From Vibrio sp. HDW18 (lineage in GTDB: Bacteria; Pseudomonadota; Gammaproteobacteria; Enterobacterales; Vibrionaceae), in assembly GCF_011306175.1 (NCBI RefSeq), contig NZ_CP049913.1:2170001-2234000 (forward strand): a DNA stretch of 64,000 bases, read 5' to 3'. Shown here one piece after another: positions 58,364 to 64,000 of the stretch (position 1 is its first letter; each line of letters begins with the position of its first letter). A program made the translations under genes and the position numbers. Below the pieces are notes generated by a model, which did not search any database, had not been told where the DNA came from, and saw only the letters and a program-made list of their open reading frames with translations.

Positions 58364-59170
58364 TTAACTAAAAGTGGCCCAAATCGGGGCGTGATCTGAT
58401 GGCTTGTCAATGGCGCGCAGCTCATAGTCGATGCCAGCCTCTTGGCATGTCTCTGCCAGTGCTGGTGTAGCAAGGATCACATCAATGCGTAGACCGCGGT
58501 TATCTTCAAAGCCACGTGAACGGTAGTCAAACCATGAGAATTGATCATCCACTGTTGGATGCAGTTGACGGAAGGTATCGACTAACCCCCAATCTAATAA
58601 GGTTTGTAACCACTCACGCTCTTGTGGCTGGAAGGAACACTTACCGGTTTGTAACCAGCGCTTGCGGTTGGCTTCACCGATGCCGATATCTAGATCGAGA
58701 GGGCTGATGTTGATATCGCCCATTACTACTAAACGTTCGCTATTGCTGCATTGTTCGCGCAAGTAGCTCATCAAATCACGATAGAACTGACGTTTATAAG
58801 GGAACTTAGTCTCATGCTCAATATTGTCACCTTGCGGGAAATAACCGTTAAGAATGGTGGTTTTATTACCTGCTTGGTCGGCAAATGTCGCCATAATCAT
58901 CCGTTTTTGGTGATCTTCGCTGTCGGTTGGGAAACCTTTAATCACTTCCTGTGGGGTTTGTTTGCATAAAATCGCTACCCCATAATGGGCTTTTTGACCA
59001 TGGAAATAGACTTGATAGCCCATCTCTTCCACCGCTTGACGAGGAAAAGCCTCATCATGAACTTTAATTTCTTGCAAACCAATCACATCCGGCTGGTGCT
59101 TATCGATCAGCGCTTGCAGTTGATGCAATCTGGCACGTAGACCATTGATGTTGAAGCTAACGATTTTCAT
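58364..59170 (-). CDS. xthA: Exodeoxyribonuclease III
   Basis: XthA is the main AP endonuclease and 3'-phosphatase in base-excision repair. The 268-residue product (same length as in E. coli) starts [14 protein letters not shown] and has the metal ligand E in GLQEIKVHD (about 31-39), the MGDINISP motif (about 149-156) and the final [19 protein letters not shown] provides the ribosome site. An 83-bp gap separates it from ybaM. Confidence 0.96.
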   Translation of the reverse strand: MKIVSFNINGLRARLHQLQALIDKHQPDVIGLQEIKVHDEAFPRQAVEEMGYQVYFHGQKAHYGVAILCKQTPQEVIKGFPTDSEDHQKRMIMATFADQAGNKTTILNGYFPQGDNIEHETKFPYKRQFYRDLMSYLREQCSNSERLVVMGDINISPLDLDIGIGEANRKRWLQTGKCSFQPQEREWLQTLLDWGLVDTFRQLHPTVDDQFSWFDYRSRGFEDNRGLRIDVILATPALAETCQEAGIDYELRAIDKPSDHAPIWATFS

Positions 59171-59253
59171 GGAGATTCCTTTTGATTGACTGGAGGGTGA
59201 TGGTATCACCTCTATTTGAGAGCTCACCAGCGCTTGCGTAAGCGTGATATTAG

Positions 59254-59472
59254 CTAAATCGAATGTGGTTTTGGTGTTAATTTAGATTCTAAGTCATGCT
59301 TGACGATCTCTAGCGCGGCCAGTGCGATATGTGGCGCAATGGCATGAGATTCCAATAAATAGATCAGATCAACCGCCAGTTTTATCTCATCGGCGGCTTC
59401 ATTTAATGGGATAGATTGTAATGGGGCAGATTGCAAAGGGGCAGATTGCAAAGTGGTAGATTGCGGCGACAT
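59254..59472 (-). CDS. ybaM: YbaM-family small protein with a pentapeptide repeat
   Basis: The 72-residue product has the YbaM (DUF2496) core, [19 protein letters not shown], at about residues 26-44, and an added N-terminal tract made of four five-residue repeats, [20 protein letters not shown]. The function is unknown. It directly abuts the stop codon of priC, an order also seen in E. coli (priC-ybaM). The repeats are encoded by a 15-bp minisatellite. Confidence 0.85.
   Translation of the reverse strand: MSPQSTTLQSAPLQSAPLQSIPLNEAADEIKLAVDLIYLLESHAIAPHIALAALEIVKHDLESKLTPKPHSI
59408..59467 (-). repeat. 15-bp coding minisatellite in ybaM, four units
   Basis: Units GGGATAGATTGTAAT, GGGGCAGATTGCAAA (twice, identical) and GTGGTAGATTGCGGC occupy 59408-59467 in 15-bp steps. 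They encode the S-x-x-L-Q/N pentapeptides. The two middle units are identical, a sign of recent expansion. Confidence 0.88.
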
Positions 59473-60024
59473 TTAGGCTTTTCTCTCCTGCATGGTGATG
59501 CGTTGCTCAAGCTTTATTTTTGCCGCTTGGCAGCGGTTTAGCCGCTGCTCGGCGAGCAGCAATGCTTGTTGCGCGTTCATTTTTTGGATTGGATGCGCTT
59601 GCGCCAGCAATAGCTCTTTATCACTCACCAGTTCCATCAGCCGACGTTCCCAATCCTGATGCTGCGCCAATTCTTGGTAAAGCGCATTAATCGGCTTTTT
59701 AAAATAACTGGTGGGCTTAGGCTCTTTACGGCGTACATTTTGGGTTGAAATCTCACGCTTAAGCGCCGCAATTTGAGCCAATAAACGTTCGGATAAATAT
59801 TCAGCGCGTAGCGCGGTCAAACGGCCACTCTCTTTTTCGCGGATCAAGGCTTGCAAAGTCGCATGGGTTTCGGCCACACAAGGTGTCAACAGCTTACCAT
59901 GACAATGAAACAGCACCGCATCAAACAATGGTTGGCTGTGTTCACCGCGTTGGCGATCCACATGCGCAGCAGAAGATTTGAGCTCGTTGAGCGCTTCATC
60001 CAGTTTGGTGTATTTATCCATCAT
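59473..60024 (-). CDS. priC: Primosomal replication protein PriC
   Basis: PriC helps reload the replicative helicase at stalled forks. The 183-residue, helical product carries the family pattern FDAVLFHC with the later AEYLSERLLAQIAALKREI and LYQELAQHQDWERRLMELV segments. The start at 60024 overlaps the end of the upstream tauE-type gene by 4 bp (ATGA), so translational coupling is likely; a longer opening exists to 60036. ybaM follows without a gap. Confidence 0.88.
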   Translation of the reverse strand: MMDKYTKLDEALNELKSSAAHVDRQRGEHSQPLFDAVLFHCHGKLLTPCVAETHATLQALIREKESGRLTALRAEYLSERLLAQIAALKREISTQNVRRKEPKPTSYFKKPINALYQELAQHQDWERRLMELVSDKELLLAQAHPIQKMNAQQALLLAEQRLNRCQAAKIKLEQRITMQERKA

Positions 60025-60797
60025 GCGATCCACCATGCATCATAAGCCAGTTTTGTGGCGAGCAAAGTCACCAGCACAATAAACAGTGGCCGAATAAAAC
60101 GCGCGCCCAAACGAATGGCGGAATGCGCTCCGACCCATGCTCCCGCCATTAAGCAGATGCCCATGGTCAGGCCGAGTAACCAGTTAATATGGCCGAGCAG
60201 GGCAAATATCACCAGTGAGGAGAAGTTACTGGTAAAGTTCATCGCCTTAGCAAGTCCCGAGGCGAACAAAATATTAAAGCGGTATAGCGCCATTGAACTG
60301 ACCGTCCAAAATGCGCCAGTGCCGGGCCCCGCTAAACCGTCATAAAAACCTAGCCCGAAACCTTGTAAAATTTGTTTACGCTGCAATTTGGGGCAAGGTT
60401 GTGGGGTAGTGCTTTGCCGATTGGACTGCGGACGATGCCACACCGTATAGAGAGCGGCGGCTAAGATCAGTAATGGTAGCACTTTGGCGAGCCATTCGGT
60501 GCTGATCGCATCAACGGTTAGAGTACCGATTATCGCGCCAAGTAAAGTGGCAATAAAAGCGCGTTTCCAACAAGCTGGATCAAACAATTTTTGTCGATAG
60601 TAGGCCCATGCTGCGGTTGAAGAGGCAAATGTCGCTGCGAGTTTGTTGGTACCTAATGCAAGGTGAGGCGGCAAACCGAGTGACAGCAGAGCCGGCACCG
60701 TCAGCATGCCACCGCCGCCGGCGACCGCATCAATAAATCCGGCGATGAAAGCCACCAGAGCCAGTACCACTAGAGTGGTGGGTTCTATCCATTCCAT
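60021..60797 (-). CDS. TauE/SafE-family membrane permease (YfcA-like)
   Basis: The 258-residue product is a TauE/SafE-type sulfite or sulfoacetate exporter family member, with about eight membrane segments and the conserved motifs FIAGFIDAVAGGGGMLTVPA (about 16-35) and GFYDGLAGPGTGAFW (about 147-161). The substrate is unknown. GGAT(GCG) precedes the ATG at 60797; the upstream dinG gene lies 34 bp away, so all four genes to xthA may be transcribed from there. Confidence 0.88.
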   Translation of the reverse strand: MEWIEPTTLVVLALVAFIAGFIDAVAGGGGMLTVPALLSLGLPPHLALGTNKLAATFASSTAAWAYYRQKLFDPACWKRAFIATLLGAIIGTLTVDAISTEWLAKVLPLLILAAALYTVWHRPQSNRQSTTPQPCPKLQRKQILQGFGLGFYDGLAGPGTGAFWTVSSMALYRFNILFASGLAKAMNFTSNFSSLVIFALLGHINWLLGLTMGICLMAGAWVGAHSAIRLGARFIRPLFIVLVTLLATKLAYDAWWIA

Positions 60798-60831
60798 CAA
60801 AAGCGCATCCTAAGTCGATGATTCGTTATAA

Positions 60832-62907
60832 TTAGTATTCGATGGTACGTTTAAACGGCGGTAAAGCATCCAACAAGGCTTTTCCGTAACGCTTAGAGAC
60901 GACTCGCCGATCAAGGATGACTACTCTACCAGAATCACGTTCTTTACGCAGTAAACGGCCAACCGACTGGATGAGCTTTTTACTGGCTTGTGGAACCGTG
61001 ATCTGCATAAATGGATTGCCACCGAATTGCTCAATATACTCGGCATGAGCTTGCTCGACCGGCGAAGTCGGCACCGCAAATGGAATTTTGGTGATGATCA
61101 CGTTCTCCAATAAATCGCCCGGCAGATCCAGTCCTTCCGAAAAGCTGCCAGTGCCAAATAAAATACTGGTTTTTTGCTTTTTTATCAGTTTTTTGTGTTG
61201 ACTTAGGATCTCTTGGCGTGACTTTTCGCCTTGGATTTGTAATGTCCAATCACGCTTGGTGAACTCTTTTTGTAAAATCTCCGCCACTTCACGCATTTGC
61301 CAATAGGAAGCAAACAGCACCAAATTGGCTTTATCTGCTTGTAAGTAGCAGAGTACTTTATCGGCTAAATAGGCGGTATACCCCGCCGCTTGTGGCTCAA
61401 GCGCCATTTTAGGGATCAGTAATTCGCCTTGAGTGGCATAGTCAAACGGTGAGGCGAGAGCCAAAAATTGTACCCCATCCTCGGCTTTCTCACTGATCCC
61501 AGCTTGGCGGCAGAAAAAGCTAAACGAATTTAAGGCTCTCAACGTGGCAGATGCCAGCACTGCGCCGATACAGCGGCTCCAGATTTGCTTATCAAGCTGC
61601 CAACCAATTTCTAGCGGTGATACGCTGACTAAATAGTCGCCCTCACGCTCGGTGCTGATCTCTAACCAACGAGCCAGCGGCGCTCCTTTCTCCTGATTGG
61701 GTTTGGCCATTAGTTGCCAAACTTGGCTGAGATTTTCTAAACGTTGAATATAAAAGCCGAGTTCGCCTAATGCCGGTTCGGCAATTCTGGCCGCCAATTC
61801 GCCCTCTTTGACCTTTTCCGCAATTAAATCGGTAATTTTGCCTATAGCTTGTGTTGTTTTCTGCGCAGCTTTGCTCAGAGCTTGCGACTCTTCGGCCAGC
61901 CACACCGGTAACTCACCATGTTCAAAGCGGTAGATACCATCGACAAATTGCTCGGCCACAAACTGCTTGGGCAACTGGGCTAAAGTGGGAATTAAAAATT
62001 GCATTGCCTCACGAGCTTCTTGTGCAAAGCGCTCGGCACGCTTCTCATCACTCAAAGCGGTAAATTTGGCTAATGATTGATTGAGTTTTTCTAACCAACT
62101 GGCTGCGCCTTTTAATGTCGCGGCCGCTGAGGCATGTTCGCGGGCGACAGTCGGTAAATGATGCGCTTCATCAAATACGTAGATTGTCTCTTCCGGCGCA
62201 GGCAGGATCACCCCACCACCTAAATCAGCATCCGCCATCACTAAACTGTGATTAGCAATAATCACATCCGCTTTATCTAACTCGGAACGTGCTTTTTGAA
62301 ATGGACAGTGGCGATGGGCGCTAAAACTGCCATTACAGCTGTGTTTATCACTGACAATCATCGCCCATAAATGATCGGCAATCGGGGTTGGCCAAGCGTC
62401 GCGATCACCATCCCATTTGCCTTGGTTGAGCGCGTGATAAAGCTCATTCAACAATGCGCTCTCTTGCGGTTTCGGTTTGCTTTCGAACAGTGCTATTTGT
62501 GCATCATCGGTGGTGCAAGTGGCGGCTAAACGCTCGCTACAGCAATAACGTTGACGTCCCTTGGCCAGAATAAAGGAAAAACTTTGATCACTGATGCGCC
62601 GGTAAAGCGGCAGATCTTTATTCAGCAGCTGCTCTTGCAGTGCTACCGTCGCGGTGGATACCACAACTTTACGTCGATTGACCAGCGCAACCGGGATCGC
62701 CGCCATTAAATAAGAAAGGGATTTACCAATGCCGGTTCCGGCTTCGGCCACCAAGATTCGGTTCGATGGGTGATAGTTGCCACTCAGTGTCTTTGCGATT
62801 TCAGCCACCAGAAAATTTTGCGCGCGTCGTGGAATAAAGTTATCCAGTTGATGTTGTAGATTGTGGTAACTGTTGCGGATCGAGTCTTGGATGTTTTTTG
62901 TCAGCAT
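60832..62907 (-). CDS. dinG: ATP-dependent DNA helicase DinG
   Basis: DinG is an XPD-like 5'-3' helicase that unwinds R-loops and D-loops. The 691-residue product has Walker A AEAGTGIGKSLS (about 54-65), DEAH in YVFDEAHHLP (about 236-245), and the iron-sulfur cluster cysteines in RYCCSERLAAT (about 119-124) and HSCNGSFSAHRHCPFQKA (about 190-206). I did not find a CTGT-N8-ACAG SOS box upstream, unlike in E. coli. The start is at 62907; in-frame codons upstream give no better site. Confidence 0.95.
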   Translation of the reverse strand: MLTKNIQDSIRNSYHNLQHQLDNFIPRRAQNFLVAEIAKTLSGNYHPSNRILVAEAGTGIGKSLSYLMAAIPVALVNRRKVVVSTATVALQEQLLNKDLPLYRRISDQSFSFILAKGRQRYCCSERLAATCTTDDAQIALFESKPKPQESALLNELYHALNQGKWDGDRDAWPTPIADHLWAMIVSDKHSCNGSFSAHRHCPFQKARSELDKADVIIANHSLVMADADLGGGVILPAPEETIYVFDEAHHLPTVAREHASAAATLKGAASWLEKLNQSLAKFTALSDEKRAERFAQEAREAMQFLIPTLAQLPKQFVAEQFVDGIYRFEHGELPVWLAEESQALSKAAQKTTQAIGKITDLIAEKVKEGELAARIAEPALGELGFYIQRLENLSQVWQLMAKPNQEKGAPLARWLEISTEREGDYLVSVSPLEIGWQLDKQIWSRCIGAVLASATLRALNSFSFFCRQAGISEKAEDGVQFLALASPFDYATQGELLIPKMALEPQAAGYTAYLADKVLCYLQADKANLVLFASYWQMREVAEILQKEFTKRDWTLQIQGEKSRQEILSQHKKLIKKQKTSILFGTGSFSEGLDLPGDLLENVIITKIPFAVPTSPVEQAHAEYIEQFGGNPFMQITVPQASKKLIQSVGRLLRKERDSGRVVILDRRVVSKRYGKALLDALPPFKRTIEY

Positions 62908-62994
62908 AAGGGGGCCCAAAGTACGTTGCCGTGATGGTAGCACAGTTCAATCCGTGATACCTAGGTCACGAAATTCCATGGTTTTGGTTCAAAG

Positions 62995-63010
62995 TTTGAT
63001 CTGGATCACG
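62995..63010 (+). promoter_or_regulatory. CRP-like site far upstream of ompT
   Basis: TTTGATCTGGATCACG matches TGTGA-N6-TCACA at 8 of 10 fixed positions. It lies about 406 bp before the ompT ATG. ompT in V. cholerae is activated by CRP from a distant site and repressed by ToxR, which fits this location. Confidence 0.55.
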
Positions 63011-63276
63011 AAATAAAACTGAACTTTTGAGGAGCTGGGTTTGCTTGCTTGCGTGAGAAATATATCCCTTGATCTAGGTGATTAAGTTTTTATTAAAAAC
63101 TATATTTTCATATTTTGTGGTTGTTGTTTGGATTTTTGTGCTGTCTAGCCTTGCAATTAGCATTTCGACTCTGCCTGGCTGCTAGTTCAGAAGTCGCTCG
63201 AAAAAATCACTGCAATAAGTGTAACGCTATGATATTTTTTGATTTTATGTTTTTTTTGTTGGTTTTTTTATGATGT

Positions 63277-63282
63277 TTGACA
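63277..63282 (+). promoter_or_regulatory. Candidate -35 of the ompT promoter
   Basis: A perfect TTGACA at 63277-63282 follows a T-rich stretch. A good -10 at 16-18 bp is not visible (AATCTT is the nearest), which suits a promoter that depends on an activator. Confidence 0.35.
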
Positions 63283-63415
63283 TGCAGAATATTCTTTTGC
63301 AATCTTAGTCACGCACAGTGGTGGTTATGACTAAACAAAGAGTTAGCAAACCATCATCTACACAACAGGGAACCGGATAGGGAATTCCCAACTTAAGAAA
63401 AGGCAGTGGATTAAT

Positions 63416-64000
63416 ATGAAAAAAACATTATTAGCAGTGGCAGTAGCCACTTTATCAACGCAAGCATTTGCAGAAGCACCGAAAGCTATTTCTGCTGATC
63501 AATTTAAAGTGAGCGGCCAACTTGGACTTGGTGGCTATTATGACTCATATACTAATTCTGTATACGATGATTGGGCTACAGCAGCAACAGTGAAAGTGCA
63601 CTACAAGAATGGATACATTGTTGGTTATCTAGAAGCTGATCTAGAGATGAACTTTGATACTAATGAAAGTAAAGTAAGTCCATATGAAGGTCCAATTCAA
63701 AATGGCCCTGCTACTGACATTGATAAAGCTTGGATTGGTATTGACACAGGGTATGGCATTCTGTCTTGGGGCTGGGAAAATGATACAGCGCTTGACGTCG
63801 TTGACGGTGCTGGTGATTTTACCGCTGAGTTTGGTAATAGTGCAGGCGATGTATCTGATGCGTTCAATGTTTTCCAATTCCGTGGTAAGACGGCAAGTAT
63901 CGCTTATGGTATCTCTTATTTTGATACCAAAGATGACCGTGATGATGAAGAAGCTGATAGTGGTCTAAATGGTTTTATCGGTTATGAATCTGATCTATTT
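63416..64000 (+). CDS. ompT: Outer-membrane porin OmpT, 3' part outside the window
   Basis: OmpT is a general porin of V. cholerae, repressed by ToxR and activated by CRP. The first 195 residues are present: signal peptide (about 1-19, ending QAFA), then alternating beta strands with aromatic girdles (SGQLGLGGYYDSY, IVGYLEADLEMNF, AWIGIDTGYGILSWGWEND). It runs off the window edge at 64000 without a stop. The start is at 63416; no strong ribosome site lies close by (AAGGCAGTGGATTAATATG). Confidence 0.88.
   Translation, partial: MKKTLLAVAVATLSTQAFAEAPKAISADQFKVSGQLGLGGYYDSYTNSVYDDWATAATVKVHYKNGYIVGYLEADLEMNFDTNESKVSPYEGPIQNGPATDIDKAWIGIDTGYGILSWGWENDTALDVVDGAGDFTAEFGNSAGDVSDAFNVFQFRGKTASIAYGISYFDTKDDRDDEEADSGLNGFIGYESDLF

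Larger units (their letters stand above)
62908..63415. other. dinG/ompT divergent intergenic region
   Basis: The 508 bp include the dinG promoter and the long ompT control region. I see a CRP-like site at 62995, a CGTGATA-CCTAGG-TCACG palindrome near 62953-62970, AT-rich runs (63090-63280), and TTGACA at 63277-63282. No gene is evident. Confidence 0.55.

Noticed and set aside
62908..62960. SOS (LexA) box before dinG
   Set aside because: Searched for CTGT-N8-ACAG and found only a partial half-site (CTGT near 62942 on the minus strand).
62953..62970. Palindrome CGTGATACCTAGGTCACG as a CRP site
   Set aside because: Spacing between the GTGA and TCAC halves is 8, not 6; the site at 62995 fits CRP better.

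Overview
The window is chromosomal core DNA of a Vibrio of the V. cholerae group. It carries Bap1 (the 12-residue W/K/SY repeats in its beta-prism loop are diagnostic), CsiV, a PlzB-type PilZ protein and an OmpT porin, in a gene order I recognise from chromosome 1 of V. cholerae. V. mimicus, V. metoecus and similar close relatives cannot be excluded. I see no phage, integron, insertion sequence, CRISPR array, rRNA or tRNA.

Layout. 0-8.3 kb: 3' part of hupB, ppiD, comEA, cmk, rpsA, ihfB, lapA-lapB and pyrF, all on + and separated by strong terminators. 8.4-20.4 kb: an unrecognised coiled-coil membrane protein, cysB, a methyltransferase with a masked ribosome site, divergent ald/lrp, ftsK, and the dsbB-nhaB/fadR group, with fadR bracketed by two ERIC elements. 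20.6-29 kb: a chemoreceptor, hinT, three envelope lipoprotein genes including lpoB, thiK, ycfP, and ndh under a perfect FNR box. 29-40 kb: bap1, csiV, mfd and plzB on -, then lolC-lolD-lolE. 40-46.4 kb: DUF2062 divergent from comEC, then msbA-lpxK-ycaR-kdsB. 46.6-52.2 kb: the yeaG-yeaH-ycgB stress operon and yfbU. 52.4-58.2 kb: pflA, an LpxR-like deacylase, pflB, and a lone amino-acid binding protein. 58.4-64 kb: the tauE-priC-ybaM-xthA run, dinG, and the 5' part of ompT.

Main themes. Envelope building is heavily represented: LolCDE lipoprotein export, MsbA/LpxK/KdsB for LPS, LapA/LapB control of LpxC, an LpxR-like lipid A enzyme, LpoB and CsiV for peptidoglycan synthases, PpiD and DsbB for folding. 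DNA uptake genes comEA and comEC are both present, 38 kb apart. Anaerobic regulation shows as FNR-type sites at ndh and pflB. Many blocks match E. coli 20-26 min synteny but have been shuffled: cmk-rpsA-ihfB and comEC-msbA-lpxK-kdsB, contiguous in E. coli, are split here by about 34 kb.

I did not find a clearly new multi-gene system. The most unusual features are small: three loci with 15-bp tandem repeats, an ERIC in the nhaB leader, a Shine-Dalgarno hairpin before the methyltransferase gene, a pseudoknot-like element between csiV and bap1, a triple repeat between ald and lrp, and an LpxR-type gene inside the pfl locus.
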